A stretch of 64,000 nucleotides of DNA from Avena insularis (Eukaryota; Streptophyta; Magnoliopsida; Poales; Poaceae), in the NCBI GenBank assembly GCA_023614405.1, contig CM042687.1:240276292-240340291 (forward strand), read 5' to 3'. Shown here piece after piece: positions 21,409-34,908 of this stretch. A program made the translations under genes and the position numbers. The first letter of the stretch is position 1. Each line of letters begins with the position of its first letter. The notes beneath the pieces are model-generated. The model searched no databases, was not told where the DNA came from, and saw only the letters and a program-made list of their open reading frames with translations.

Positions 21409-24400
21409 TGTCACATCCCAAAATTTTCCAAATTTTGTAATGTGAAAAATAAATAAACAAAATAAATAATTGTTGAAATTTAGGGTGAAAAGAAACTTTT
21501 TGTTTCTAAATGGAAACTTAAAATCCCATATTGAACAAACTTGAGTAATGTTTGAATACAACTAAATTCAAATCAAGAGGAATGCGTTCTTCATAAATGC
21601 ATCTGGAAATTTAAACACTTGGAAAATAAACCAAAACCCTAAAACCCTAATGGGAGAAAATCATTCCCAAAGATATGTCTAAGTCCATGGATTTGATCTA
21701 TATAAAAATTTTCAACAAACATTTATAAATGATCAAGAATGACAAATAGAAATATTATAAAACCATATGAATTGGTTTCACTTAATTTGGAGCCATAGAC
21801 AAAATCTTAAGAATTTAATAAGATAAGGGAATTGAATTTCCAAAGCTAATAAAGCACCTATCTAGAAATCCATACCAAATGGTGAGCAATTAATCCTAAA
21901 TATATTTAAAAGGATAAATAAATATCAAATAAGATTTTACAAATTGGAATCACCAAGTTTGGATCTATAAATAAAAAGATATGGATTTTATAAGATAAAG
22001 ATAGAAATATGAAATGAGGATTATTTAAAGGCCAAATTAAAACTTGGCCAAGACCATAAGCAAATGGAATAAACATAATCCAAGTTCAAATGGAATGATA
22101 GAATAAATAATATTGAAATAAAATAATATGGCCTTAACCAAATTCTATTCCATTGGATTAAGACAATTCCCAAATAAGAATGATTAATTAAATCATGGGA
22201 AAATAGTATTCGTAATTTACCCAAGTGGATTAAAAGTCATTTAATTAACTTAAATGGAATCAAGGAAATCACCTAAATAAAAGTTATGGAATTAAAGCTA
22301 TAATTGATTTCATTGGAATAAAAACAAATACCCAATTTAAATGATTAATAAATCATAATAAAAATATTCCAAATAATTCAAAGTAAACTATTTGACACCC
22401 TATTAAATAAATAAACCTACTGAAAAGGGTTTTGTGAAAGAATTCGAATTTAAATAAAGGCTTGAAAATATATTGAATCTTATTTGAATAAATGCATATG
22501 CTTATTTTAATAAGGACTAAAACATAAGTAAAATAAAATAACTATTCCTAAAATAAGTATTTAAAATACATGTTTAAACAGTATGATAATATACTGAACT
22601 TTTGGAAAAGGATTGAATTCAAACTAAGTTCAAAATCATTTAATCAAAATCAAAACAGAAAAAAGAAATCAGGAAAAAGAAAAAAGAAACAGATCAAAAA
22701 AAGGGAATAGAAGCTAGCCCAGCTAACCCAGCCCACTAGCCCAGTCCAGCTCACCTCTCTCTCCCACGAGAAAAACGATTCGCACACGCAGTTTCACCCC
22801 CTCAGACACTGACAGATGGACCCCACCTCAGCCCTCTCTCTCTCACTGCTGCCAGACCCCACTTGCCCCGTCAGCATCTTCAACCCCGCGTGCGACTTGT
22901 TTTTCCTCTCTCTCCCGTTTCTGCCGATTGATTCGCGAGTTAAATTCGTGTCAATGCCGCAGTTAATCCGCCCAGTAAACACGCCCTACTAATCTCTCCT
23001 CTTCCCTCTCCATTTCCCCCCATTCATGCGCACACAACTGCCACCAGTCCGCTCAGATTATGCTCGGGAACGTTCACTGCTCCGGCAAGCATTCTCTTCA
23101 ATTCTGTCCAAGACGCCCCTCCCCTCGCCCTCTCGACCACACGAGCATGTTCCCCAGACTCCTGCGCACCTCCAAATACTCCCGACTTTCCCGCGTGCGT
23201 TCCCTAGGCTCGGCAACGACCAAGACCGAGAGCGCCGTCGTCTGCTTCCACTCCGGCGACACCCCCTCGTATCTCCAGACCACCCCATCCCCTCTAGTCA
23301 ATACCCTCGTACTCGCCTTTCTCGCGCGAACCTAACAGCATCGTCTGTTTGTTGTGGCGTGAACTATATCCTCGCCTTCGACGACGACAGAGAGCACCCG
23401 ACACCGTCTCGAACTCCGGCGAGAAATTGACGACAATTTCGTGTGCCCCCTGCTCTCCTACGACCACCCCGAGCATCCAAACGCCACGGGGAACTTGGTG
23501 AGCCCCTTCCCTTTATCCCTTGCTTCCTGGTTGCGCCGGAACGCCGCGCGTTCGTCACCAGCGTCGCCAGTTAGTGGCTGGTGTGCTGTGAACCGTAGGA
23601 TGGTAAGCTAGTGGACATGATAGAACTCAAACGAAGAGGTATCTTTTGATCTGTGCCGCACGTTTTCAGTTAGATCTAACGGTCCACACTGCACAGTCCG
23701 CACGAACCGGTACCAGCCAATCAGAACCTTCCACGTGGCTTGAGTTTTGTTTTAAAAACAGAAAAGGTTCTATTAGATGTTGATTTTGTAAAATTCATAA
23801 CTTTAAATCTACACGTCCAAATTTTGCAAATTTTATGTCAATGGAATCAGAAAGACGAGTACTTTCCAACCATGCACTTTGTTTAGTAAATTGCTTCTGT
23901 TAAATTGGTTGTTTTTGCAGAAACTTGTGTAGGCATAATTTGAATATAAAATTCATTCTAAAATTAGTTTTGTGATAAAATCTTTGGAAAATGGATTGTT
24001 TTGAACCTAATGACCATAGAAACCAACTTATGGATTTAAAATGGTATTTTGAGAAGTTAAGGAATGAATCCTTGAATTAGAACATTCCTAGTCAAGTAAA
24101 AATAATGTTTTTATGTTAAAAAATGCTTTTGGAGAAAAATCTTTGGGAAATGTTTTGGATTAAACTCTCTGACCCCAAACACCAAGTTTTAGAATTAAAA
24201 ATATATTTTGTGAACCCTATAAAGATTATTGCTTTGCTAAAGGCATTTTCAACAACATAAAATATGGATTTAATGTAAAAATGGTTTATAGATAAAATAT
24301 TTTGCAAATGGTTTTGCCACCTTTATAAATGACAAATAAGTGTTTCAAAATGTTTATAACCTATTAGACTTTTCCAAATAAAACAATCTTTTGCATGCTT

Positions 24401-25786
24401 GCATGCATTACTTTGTTTTTATTATTTTATGTGATGTTTGCTTGAATGGTAGTTTGAATATTGCTTGCTTGGTTGAATTGTAGTGGAATTTGAAGAGTGT
24501 GAATATTGCAAGATCAAGGAGTGAACTTATAATTCTCTACCAAAAAGGAAAGTGATGCTTCATACTTTGTCCCATTATTTTCACTATGCATTAGTGATAT
24601 TTCTAAGTAGGACTTGCATGGAATTTTTGCTAAGTATAAACTATGCCATGGGAAATCCTAGTAGATGAAACCTTAGTAGAAATTTCCTAAGTTAATATTC
24701 CTACTACTATCATGCTTAGCTTAGCTAGTAGAAAACAAGGTGGAATATATTCATACTAAGGAATATTTCTAAGTCAACGACTTGTGTTTTGTTTAATAAA
24801 ACAACTAAGTGAATGAATCACCTGGGTGGAATGGAAGGAATGGTTTGTGTTGAGTGGTTACACAAGGCCCATTTCTATGGTTTACCTTGTGTATCTCACT
24901 TGTGGATGGCCACCCAGGAACAAAGAGATTTGAGATGTCAAATGTTGAGAAGCTTCAAGTGCAGCCACTTGGCATTATGGGCTCTGCCTGGATCATATAG
25001 GTTGCAATAACTTAGCCAAATGGAGAGTTGGTGGTAGGGGATGGTAGGTTGGAACGCGTCCATTCTGGTCTAAGGGAAGGCTTCTGAAAGATCCTGTCTT
25101 GGTGAAACCAAGTCTTGTGGGGAAAGTGCACCACCTCTGTAGAGTGTAAAATCTAAGTACTTTGCCATGTCCCTGGCAAAGGAAAATTTGAGCATCAAGA
25201 CATGGAAGCTATCAAGAATCTCCTCATCCCAACTTCTAAGTTAAAAACTTGTGGTTGAACAAGGGTTAAAGGATCACCAATTTCTATTGGGAGATGCCTT
25301 GGGTGATGTTGACAAACAAAAAACTTAGTGTTTTCAAAAGATAAGGAAAATCTATTTTGAGCAAAGCAAGCCTAAGCTCCACTTAGCCAAATGCATATAG
25401 ATGATAGACTCCACTATACTACCATAGTATCACTTGACAATACAATTCAAATGTATTGACCCTTGTGGCTGTAACTTATTAAGTTGCAGGTTTGTTTGAT
25501 GTTAGTAAAGTATGTTGATTAGGATTACAAGTCTACAACCAACATGATTGCCTGTGGCATTTTAAAGATGAAGGACTCCATGCAATAGTTATTTCTGCTG
25601 CATTGTAATGAGATAGCCAAATGAGCTATGTAAGATGTAATGAATTATTTTATTCCTGGTTATAAAGTTGTATTATGACCTTTGTTTCTTGATATTACAT
25701 CTTAATTGTGGATGCTAGCTATTGATCCAGGGACTAGCATTGTAAACACAGGGATCTCTACCTTATTAAAGGTTGGGACTCTTACA
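21409..25786 (+). mobile_element. E1 5' LTR (4378 bp)
   Basis: Starts TGTCACATCCC and ends GGGACTCTTACA. Composition changes along it: AT-rich to about 22700, GC-rich with CT runs at 22740-23580, then AT-rich again. The GC-rich block holds open frames on both strands that are not preserved between copies, so I do not call genes there. The last part (24800-25786) matches the reversed start of the E3 LTRs at 36133 and 42283. Confidence 0.92.
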
Positions 25787-25788
25787 GA

Positions 25789-25801
25789 TGGTATCAGAGC
25801 A
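25789..25801 (+). promoter_or_regulatory. E1 primer-binding site (initiator tRNA-Met)
   Basis: TGGTATCAGAGCA, two bases after the LTR end. It is complementary to the 3' end of plant initiator tRNA-Met, which primes minus-strand cDNA. Confidence 0.92.
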
Positions 25802-26461
25802 CTGTGTTGCCTGTAGGATTGTAACTCTAGGATTGGACAAACCCCTTAGAAAATAGGAGTTGTATTTGTTCAAAACTTATTTACAAACAATCTTGTAAAC
25901 TCTTTCCTCAACATTTTTGGTTTTAACTCTACATCTCTTCTATTTCAACTTGATGGATAAAGCCTCCACCATGAGCAAAGACTTCAACATGAGAAAATGA
26001 CTTCACCAACTCAAGTGATTTCAACCTTATTCTCAACAAGGACTTCAACTTGGATATCACTAAGGACTACAAGTGAGACAAGAAATGTTACTCAAGAATT
26101 GAAGGCTAAGGAAATACAACTTAGAAGGAACCATCATCACCTTTGAAGTTTTGTGACCAAGATGCAAGAAATTCTCCAAGGATACAAAGATCTTGTTCAT
26201 GAAGAAACAACAAAGATGGATGGAATGATCTTAAGTGAACCATATAGTTGGACCACCATATATAGTTTAAATCAAATCCACCAACTTATCTGGTGTAGCA
26301 AAAATATTTTATTGCCTAAAAATGTGCTTGAAACTTGTTGTTTGAGTGGAATGTTTGTTTGTGATTGCTTGCACATTGCTTGTGTCAATTGTGATGTGTG
26401 TGGTTAGAACTAATTCCTTAGAAATATTTTGCCCATTCTAATCCCAATCCAACCCAAACAC
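25802..26461 (+). other. E1 leader between primer site and gag
   Basis: About 660 bp. It contains repeated ACTTCAAC/ACTTGGAT-like stretches around 25980-26100 and a frame at 26153-26407 without a recognisable domain. It presumably holds packaging signals, but nothing specific can be seen. Confidence 0.5.
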
Positions 26462-27409
26462 ATGACAACTCCAAGAAACTCCAACATCAAGAATGGTGAC
26501 AACAACAACCAAGACATGCACATGAGAGAACTCATAGTAACCCAAAACCAGTTGAACCAAGTGACAACTCAATTTTGGGCCAACAACAATGATTTAGATC
26601 CAACCATGCAAAGGTTTTTGGAAACCCAAACCCAATTGTTGTATAGGATGACAAGTCAAATGATCAACATGGGAGACAACTCTTTCCAAAGAGTTTGTGA
26701 CAATAAGGATGTCAAGGATGATATTCTAGAAGGAACTCAAGCTTGCAATGTTTGTGGAGACAAGGATCACACTTCCAAAGAGCATGAAGATCAATGCCCC
26801 AATTGTGAAGAGAAACATCCAACTAATCAATGCCCCACATCTCAAGCTACTTGTTTACTATGTGAAGGAAATAATCATGTCCCTGTCCAATGCCCTATCT
26901 ATTCCATAGTTCAACAAAGGAAACAAGGTGGAGTGCATCAACAGTTTGTAAACCCTCATGAAGGAAAAACTTCTACCAAGAAGGATGAGGGAAAATTCAA
27001 AACCATGCATCATAAGGCCAAATCCAAAGTGACCACAAAGTTTTGCTACTCTTGTGAAGAAGGTCATATCTCTAGTAACTGCCCCAAGAAGAGAGAAAGA
27101 TTTCCCACCTTTGTGGTGAAATATGAAGAGCATGAACTAGAAGAACTCCTAGCTTTGGAGAGACCCAAGAAGAAGAAATGCCCCAACCCTAGCAAGAAGG
27201 ATAATACCCAAGAGCAATGTTACACTTGCAAAGATATGGGACACTATGCCAATGAATGCCCAGAAAAGAAGAAGAACCAAGGAAACAAACAAGAGGCAAT
27301 GACACCAAAGGAAAAGAAAAATATCAGCCAAGTGATGTGTTTCAAATGCAAAGAACTAGGCCATTATGCAAACAAGTGCCTAGAGAAGATACATCAAGAT
27401 CCCAATTAA
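26462..27409 (+). CDS. gag: E1 gag-like protein with several zinc knuckles
   Basis: The first ATG (26462, M-T-T-P-R-N-S-N) gives 315 residues without a stop. The N-terminal 90 residues are Asn/Gln-rich with a helical segment. Then come Cys-His motifs: an irregular C-N-V-C-G-D-K-D-H cluster, CPNCEEKHPTNQC, CLLCEGNNHVPVQC, CYSCEEGHISSNC, and near the C-terminus two classic Cx2Cx4Hx4C knuckles, CYTCKDMGHYANEC and CFKCKELGHYANKC. Between them is a Lys-rich part and the conserved motif EHELEELLALERPKK. Such knuckles bind RNA in retroelement nucleocapsids. No standard capsid domain is visible. E3 has a damaged copy with the same start. The intact frame suggests recent selection or recent insertion. 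It could in principle be a captured host CCHC protein. Confidence 0.8.
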   Translation: MTTPRNSNIKNGDNNNQDMHMRELIVTQNQLNQVTTQFWANNNDLDPTMQRFLETQTQLLYRMTSQMINMGDNSFQRVCDNKDVKDDILEGTQACNVCGDKDHTSKEHEDQCPNCEEKHPTNQCPTSQATCLLCEGNNHVPVQCPIYSIVQQRKQGGVHQQFVNPHEGKTSTKKDEGKFKTMHHKAKSKVTTKFCYSCEEGHISSNCPKKRERFPTFVVKYEEHELEELLALERPKKKKCPNPSKKDNTQEQCYTCKDMGHYANECPEKKKNQGNKQEAMTPKEKKNISQVMCFKCKELGHYANKCLEKIHQDPN

Positions 27410-27515
27410 ACCAAGATGTAATCTAGTTAGAAATTTTTAAGGGTGGTAGTACCCTAGTTGCTTTGAGTCAACTTGTAACCCCTATCTTTCCCAAATCTTG
27501 GGACGAGATTTCTTT

Positions 27516-27529
27516 TAAGGGTGGGAGCC
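27516..27529 (+). promoter_or_regulatory. E1 polypurine tract
   Basis: AAGGGTGGGAGCC lies directly before the 3' LTR. A second similar tract, TTAAGGGTGGTAG, occurs near 27437, as it does in E0 and E3. Confidence 0.85.
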
Positions 27530-29701
27530 TGTCACATCCCAAAAATTTCCAAATTTTGTAATGTGAAAAATAAATAAACAAAATAAATAATTGTTGAAAT
27601 TTAGGGTGAAAAGAAACTTTTTGTTTATAAATGGAAACTTAAAATCCCATCTTGAACAAAATTGAGTAATGTTTGAATACAACCAAATTCAAATCAAGAG
27701 GAATGCATTCTTCATAAATGCATCTGGAAATTTAAACACTTGGAAAATAAACCAAAACCCTAATGGGAGAAAATCATTCCCAAAGATATCTCTAAGACCA
27801 TGGATTTGATCTATATAAAAAATTTCAACAAACATTTATAAATGATCAAGGATGACAAATAGAAATATTATAAAACCATATGAATTGGTTTCACTTAATT
27901 TGGAGCCATAGACAAAATCTTAAGAATTTAATAAGATAAGGGAATTGAATTTCCAAAGCTAATAAAGCACCTATCTAGAAATCCATACCAAATGGTGAGC
28001 AATTAATCCTAAAGATATTTAAAAGGATAAATAAATATCAAATAAGATTTTACAAATTGGAATCACCAAGTTTGGATCTATAAATAAAAAGATATGGATT
28101 TTATAAGATTAAGATAGAAATATGAAATGAGGAGTATTTAAAGGCCAAATTAAAACTTGGCCAAGACCATAAGCAAATGGAATAAACATAATCCAAGTTC
28201 AAATGAAATGATAGAATAAATAATATTGAAATAAAATAATATGGCCTTAACCAAATTCTATTCCATTGGATTAAGACAATTCCCAAATAAGAATGATTAA
28301 TTAAATCATGGGAAAATAGTATTTGGAATTTACCCAAGTGGATTAGAAGTCATTTAATTAACTTAAATGGAATCAAGGAAATCACCTAAATAAAATCTAT
28401 GGAATTAAAGCTATAATTGATTTCATTGGAATAAAAACAAATACCCAATTTAAATGATTAATAAATCATAATAAAAATATTCCAAATAATTCAAAGTAAA
28501 TTATTTGACACCCTATTAAATAAATAAACCTACTGAAAAGGGTTTTGTGAAATAATTGGAATTTAAATAAAGGCTTGAAAATATATTGAATCTTATTCGA
28601 ATAAATGCATATGCTTATTTTAATAAGGAATAAAACATAAGTAAAATAAAATAACTATTCCTAAAATAAGTATTTAAAATACATGTTTAAATAGTATGAT
28701 AATATACTAAACTTTTGGAAAAGGATTGAATTCAAACTAAGTTCGAAATCATTTAATCAAAACCAAAACAGAAAAAAGAAATCAGGAAAAAGAAAAAAGA
28801 AATAGATCAAAAAAAAGGGAATAGAAGCCAGCCCAGCTAACCCAGCCCACTAGCCCAGTCCAGCCCACCTCTCTCTCCCACGAGAAAAACGATTCACACC
28901 CGCAGTTTCACCCCCTCAGACGCCGACAGATGAACCCCACCTCACCCCTCTCTCTCTAACTGCCGCCAGACCCCACCTGCCCCATCAGCGTCTTCAACCC
29001 CGCGCGCGACTTGTTCTTCCTCTCTCTCCCGTTTCTGCCGATTGATTCGCGAGTTAAATTCGTGTCAATGCCGCAGTTAATCTGCCCAATAAACACGCCC
29101 TACTAATCTCCCCTCTTCCCTCTCCATTTCCCCCCATTCATCCGCACACAACTGCCACCAGGCCGCTCAGATTATGCTCGGGAACATCCACTGCTCCGGC
29201 GAGCATTCTCTTCAGTTCTGGCCAAGCCGCCCCTCCCCTCGCCCCCTTGACCACACGAGCATGTTCCCCAGACTCCTGCGCACCTCCCAGTACTCCCCAC
29301 TTACCCACGTGCGTTCCTTAGTCTCGGCAACGACCAAGATCGAGAGCGCCGCCGTCTGCTTCCACTCCGGCGACACCCCTGGTAACTCCAGACCACCCCA
29401 TCCCTTCTGGTCAATACCCTCGTACTCGCCTTTCTCGCGTGAACCTAACATCATCGTCTATTTGTTGTGGCGTTAACTGTATCCTCACCTTCGACGATGA
29501 CAGAGAGCACCCGACACCGTCTCGAACTCCGGAGAGAAATTGACGATAACTTCATGCGCCCCCTGATCTCCTATGACCACCCCGAGCATCCCCATGCCAC
29601 GGAGAACATGGTGAGCCCCTTCCCTTTCTCCCTTACTTCCTGGTTGCACCGCTTCGTCACCAGCGCACCGCCCTTGATTAGTGGCTGGTGTGATGTGAAC
29701 C
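27530..29701 (+). mobile_element. E1 3' LTR, left part
   Basis: Starts TGTCACATCCC and follows the 5' LTR closely up to the GTGATGTGAACC where E2 is inserted. GAACC (29697-29701) is the left target duplication. Small indels differ from the 5' LTR; for example an AAACCCT unit is present once instead of twice near 27760. The LTR continues at 56548. Confidence 0.92.
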
Positions 29702-31618
29702 TGTTGGAGATATGCCCTAGAGGCAATAATAAATATGGTTATTATTATATCTTTGTGTTTATGATAAATGTTTACATTCATGCTATAATAGTATTAACAA
29801 GGAAACATTAATACTTGTGTGATTTGTAAACTTAACTTGAAGTCCCTAGTAAAGCCTCTTTATAATACTAGCTTGTTGGTTAATAAATGATTGTGGTTTC
29901 CCTATCATGAACATTGAGATGTTATTAACAACAAGATCATATCGTTAGGAGAATGATATGATGGACATACTCCTATAGATAAGCATAGCATAAAGATCAA
30001 GTCATTTTAATAGTTCAATTGCTATATGCTTTCTGATACATAGTAACCTAATTCCTTCGACCATGAGATCATGCATATCACCTTTACCGGATGGATGCTT
30101 TGATGACATCAAACACCACACCGTAACTGGGTGGCTATAAAGGTGGCATTAAGTATTCGGAAATTATTGGTTGAAACACATGGATCAAGAGTGGGATTTG
30201 TCCATCCATATGACGGATAGATATACTCTGGGCCCTCTCGGTGAAATGACATCCAATTAGCTTGCAAGCATGTGACTGGCTCACAAGGGATCACATATCA
30301 CGGGAACGAGAAAAGAGTACTTATCAGTAACGAGGTTGAACTAGGTATGCAGAGATACCGACGATCATAACCTCGGATAAGTAAACTATCGTGAGACAAA
30401 GGGAAATTGGTATCGTATGTAAGTGGTTCATTCGATCGCAAAGTAATCGTAGAAATATGTGAGAGCCATATGAATTTCCAGATTCCTCTATTGGTTATTG
30501 TTCGGAGAAGTGTCTCGATCATGTCCGCATAATTCACGAACCATAGGGAGACACACTTAAGGATTCGACGTTGTTTGAGTAGTTATGGAATGATGAGAAA
30601 GAGACCAAATGTTGTTCGGAGTCTCGGATGGGATCCGGGATATCACGAGGAGATCCGGAATGGTCCGGAGAATAAGATTCATATAAGGAAAGTCCTGTTT
30701 CGGAGTTGGGGAATGGTTCCGGTGTTTTCATCGGGAATGTTCTAGAAGGTTCCGGAATGTCCGGCACTCCGGAGGGGAAGGGTACATGAATGTGTTATAT
30801 CAAGTTGGTATGATTGCATTATGTACTAGGTGTCATCGCTGAACAAAATAGAGGGTTTATTCAAATCCTAGTTTGAAAAAGTCAAACGGCAATTTGAAAG
30901 TCAAACGGCTATTTTTGGGAAGTGGAGAGGGAGGTGGAAACCGAGTTGGGGAGGAGTTCCTCCCCTCCACCGCCAGCCCACCTCCAAGCCGAGTTGGGGA
31001 GGGACTCCCCTCCCCTTGGCCGGCCCCTCCACCTATAAAAGGAGGGGCAGGGCTCCCCTCCTAGACACACAACTCCTCTACCTCTAAACCCTAGCCACCG
31101 GCGCCGCCACCTCCACTGCCGCCGCCGCCCTAGGGCAAACCGTCGCCGCCTAGCTAACCCTAGCCGCCGGCTTCCCCCCTCCTCGGCATGTCTAAACCCT
31201 AGATCTTCGAGGGCTCTCTCATCGTCCACCATACTCTCTCCGGCTTAAGGCGAAGCCCTGCGAGATCTCCCCTCTACTTCCGGTACCACGCCATTGTGCT
31301 GCCGGAATCGCGAGGAGAGTGCTACAACCTCCACTGCCTGCTGGAACAAGGGAGAGGAAGGTCTTCGTCGAGTACCGAACGTGTGACCGACTACGGGAGC
31401 GCTGCCGGAACGCAGCGCTGGAAGGATCGTCAACGCGATCTTGAGATCGGGAAGAGTACGACTACATCACCCACGAGAATCCGCTCTCGTTAAACACTTT
31501 GGAATCTTCGAGGGTGAGTTATTCCATCGACTCGTTGCTACAATCTAGTAGATAGATCTTGGCTTGTTTGTTTGTATGCAGTAGAAAATTTTTGTTTTCC
31601 ATGCTACGAAACCCTACA
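29702..31618 (+). mobile_element. E2 5' LTR (1917 bp)
   Basis: Begins TGTTGGAGATATGCCC and ends ACGAAACCCTACA. It carries a TATA box at 31033 after a GC-rich run. From 29778 it matches the 3' LTR (54713-56547) with scattered single-base differences. Minus-strand frames inside it (30109-30767) occur in both LTRs but have no known domain. Confidence 0.93.
31033..31041 (+). promoter_or_regulatory. TATA box of the E2 LTR promoter
   Basis: CTATAAAAG follows a GC-rich run, about 585 bp before the LTR end, matching the arrangement described for BARE-type LTRs. The same box is at 55968-55976 in the 3' LTR. Confidence 0.75.
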
Positions 31619-31619
31619 G

Positions 31620-31632
31620 TGGTATCAGAGTC
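31620..31632 (+). promoter_or_regulatory. E2 primer-binding site (initiator tRNA-Met)
   Basis: TGGTATCAGAG followed by TC, one base after the LTR. The first eleven bases fit initiator tRNA-Met. Confidence 0.85.
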
Positions 31633-32809
31633 GTGTCTATATGTAGATCTGTTGCACGAGTAGAACAAAATGGTCATTGTGGGCGTTGATGCTTTTATTG
31701 TCGATTGCTTCTTGTGTACTTTGCATCTTGCGGGATGTTGGGATGAAGCGGCCCGGGCTAACCTTACATGACATCGTTCATGAGACTTTCTCCACGCTTG
31801 ACATGCAACTTGTATTGCATAAGTGGCTTTGCGGGTGCCTATTTCTCCTAGCATAGTTAAGATTCAATTTACATCGGGTGATTAACAATGCTAGTATCAA
31901 TGTTGTGGTTCTTGTTCGTAAGTTAGAACGACACTTATTGGAAGCCCCAAACCACGTAAAACATGCAAAGAAAGTAGAGGCGTCTAACTTTGTTTTGCAG
32001 GGGTGTGCAGTGATGTGATATGGCCATGATTGTGATTATATTTGATGTATGCAATGATCCTTATTGTAAGTTGGCAACCGGTAGGAGCCATATGGTTGTC
32101 TTTAATTTATGTTAAGACCCGCGTGTCTATTCAAAGTAGTTGTAATAGTTGAAGCCGGTGTACGACAACCATGAAGAAGCGTCATTGACCTTGATGCAAT
32201 GCCGGTGATGATGGAGATCATGTTCGTGCTTGAAGATGGAGATCGGAAGCACAAAGAAGAAAAGGCCATATCATATCACATATTATGAATTGCATGTGAT
32301 GTTAATCCTTTATGCATCTTGTATTGCTTAGTAGACGACGGTAGCATTATAAGATGATCCCTCATGCACATGAATTTCAAGTCATAAAGTGTTCACCCTT
32401 AGTTAGCACTGTTGCTAAAGCTTGTTGTTTCCAAGCACCACGTGATGATCAGGTGTGTTAGATTCCGCAAGTGTATACAACGTGAGCAAGCCAGATTTTC
32501 TCATGCGGAAACTAAGGTTTGATCTTGACGAGCCTAGCATGTACAGACATGGTCTTGGAACACGGATCACCGAAAGGTAAAGCATGAATCATATAGTAGA
32601 TATGATGAACATGTCGATTGTTCACCATTGAAACTATATCAACTCTCGTGATGGTCGGTGTTGATGTGGTGAATTTGGTTCGTGTGATCACTAAAACAAT
32701 GTGAGGGATATTGTTTTGAGTGGGAGTTCACCTAGATTAATTTTATTATTAATTTGAACTCAATTTGTCATAAACTTAGTCTAAACTATTGCAAATATGT
32801 TGTAGATCA
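31633..32809 (+). other. E2 leader between primer site and gag
   Basis: About 1.2 kb without a conserved frame. It has the same landmarks as the E4 leader in reverse (52000-53040), including GAGCCTAGCATGTACAGACATG and GAGTGGGAGTTCA, which shows that E2 and E4 are related families. It should contain packaging and dimerisation signals, not resolvable by eye. Confidence 0.65.
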
Positions 32810-33600
32810 ATGGCAGCCCCTACCATCAATTTTAATGCGTTCCTAGAGAAAGAAAAGTTGAAAAACAATGGAAGCAACTTCGCGGATTGGTTCGGCAATT
32901 TTTGGATTGTCCTCACAGCTGGTAATTTGACCTATGTGCTAGATGCACCGCTGGGTGACCCACCTGCAGCTGATGCTGCCGATGAAGTAAAGAATGTTTA
33001 CCTCACTCGGAAGACTCAGTACTCCACAGTTCAGTGTGCTATCTTGTATGGTTTAGAATCGGAGCTTCAGAAAAGGTTTGAGAATTCAGACCCATATGAT
33101 ATTGTCGAGGATCTCAAATTGATCTTTGAGACTCATGCGGCAATTGAAAGATATGAGGCTTCTGAAAAGTTCTTTAACTGCAAGATGGAAGAGGTCAGCT
33201 CCGTCAGTGAGCATGTGCTTAAGATGTCTAGGCACGCAAACAAACTTCAAAGCTTGGGTATAGTGATTCCTAATGCTTTGGGGATTTATCGTGTCCTCCA
33301 ATCACTACCACCAAGTTACAAGAACTTTGTGATGAACTACAACATGCAAAACATGAACAAGACGTTGCCAGAACTCTTTGCCATGTTGAAATCTGCAGAA
33401 GTGGAGATCAAGAAAGAGCACCAAGTGTTGTTGGTTAATAAGACCACCAAATTCAAGAAAGGCAAGTCTAAGCAGAAGGGACACTTCAAGAAGGGTGGTA
33501 AGAAAGTTACCACGCCAACAAAGAAGACCAAGGCTGGACCTAAGCACATCTTGAGTGCTTTTACTGCAAGGGAGAAGGTCACTGGAAGCGGAATTGCCCA
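32810..33600 (+). pseudogene. gag: E2 gag (UBN2-type) with zinc knuckle
   Basis: The ATG at 32810 opens M-A-A-P-T-I-N-F-N-A-F, the start of BARE/Angela gag proteins. The capsid-like region follows (NFADWFGNF, YSTVQCAILYGLE, FETHAAIERYEA, LQSLPPSYKNFVMNYNMQ), then a Lys-rich nucleic-acid-binding tail. A frameshift near 33540 moves the single zinc knuckle C-F-Y-C-K-G-E-G-H-W-K-R-N-C (33556-33597) into the frame of the downstream pol. The protein would form the virus-like particle. Confidence 0.88.
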
Positions 33601-34908
33601 AAGTACTTGGCGGATTTTAAGAACGGCAACATCAAGAAGAAAGGTATATCCGATATACATGTTATTGATGTGTATCTCACTAGTACTCGTAGTAGTGCCT
33701 GGGTATTTGATACTGGTTCGGTTGCTCATATTTGTAACTCGAAACAGGTGCTGCAGAATAAATGGAAGCTAGCGAAGAACAAGGTGACGATGCGCGTTGG
33801 AAACGGATCAAAGGTTGATGTGATCGCGGTAGGCACGCTACCCCTTCATCTACCATCGGGATTAGTTTTATACTTAAATAATTGTTATTTGGTGCCTGCG
33901 TTAAGCATGAACATTATATCGGGATCTTGTTTATTGCGAGACGGTTACTTGTTTAAGTCAGAGAATAATGGTTGTTTGATTTATATGAGTAATATGTTTT
34001 ATGCACATGCACCTTTGATAGATGGTCTATTCTTATTGAATCTCGATAGTGGAAATACACATATTAATAACATTGAGGATAAACGTTTGAAATCGAGCGA
34101 TAACTCGACCTATATGTGGCATTGTCGTCTTGGTCACATTGGAGTGAAGCGTATGAAGAAACTCCATTCCGATGGACTTCTTGAATCACTTGATTTCGAA
34201 TCACTTTAAAGATGCGAAGCATGTCTGATGGGAAAAATGACTAAGACTCCATTTTCTAGTATGATGGAGCGAGCTACGGACTTATTGGAAATCATACATA
34301 CCGATGTCTGTGGTCCAATGAGTGTAGCATCGCGCGGTGGTTATCGTTATGTTCTTACCTTCACGGATGACTTGAGTAGATATGGGTATATCTATTTCAT
34401 GAAACATAAGTCCGAAACTTTCGAGAAGTTTAAGGAATTTCAAAGTGAGGTAGAGAATCAACGTAACAAGAAGATTAAATTTCCACGTTCTGATCGTGGA
34501 GGTGAATATCTAAGTTACGAGTTTGGCGAGCATTTGAAGAAATGTGGAATACTTTCACAATTGACACCGCCGGGAACACCATAGTGTAATGGTTTGTCCG
34601 AATGTCGTAATCGAACTCTCTTAGATATGGTTCGTTCTATGATGTCACTTACATATTTACCGCTATTATTTTGGGGTTATGCATTAGAAACAGCCGCATT
34701 CACTTTAAATAGGGCACCATCTAAATCCGTTGAAACGACACCATATGAATTATGGTTTGGGAAGAAACCTAGATTGTCATTCCTTAAAGTTTGGGGGTGC
34801 GAAGCCTATGTAAAGAAGTTACAGCTGGACAAGCTTGAACCCAAAGCGGAAAAAATGCGTCTTCATAGGATACCCGAAGGAAACTATTGGGTATACCTTC
34901 TATCATAG
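33601..34908 (+). pseudogene. pol: E2 protease - integrase
   Basis: The frame continues from the zinc knuckle. The protease has its active site F-D-T-G-S near 33706. The GAG-pre-integrase domain follows with WHCRLGH (about 34120) and C-E-A-C. The integrase core shows IHTDVCGP, FPRSDRGGEY and the glutamate in L-S-E-C-R-N-R-T, the three catalytic acidic sites. Lesions: TAA at 34207-34209, TAG at 34582-34584 and a frameshift near 34840. Protease before integrase before RT is the Ty1/Copia order. Confidence 0.88.

Noticed and set aside
23026..23558. Overlapping open frames in the GC-rich part of the E1 LTR
   Set aside because: Frames exist on both strands because AT-rich stops are rare there. 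The 3' LTR copy breaks them with indels.
30109..30767. Minus-strand frames inside the E2 LTRs, present in both copies
   Set aside because: They are repeated only because the LTR is. No domain, and the differences between copies show no coding pattern.
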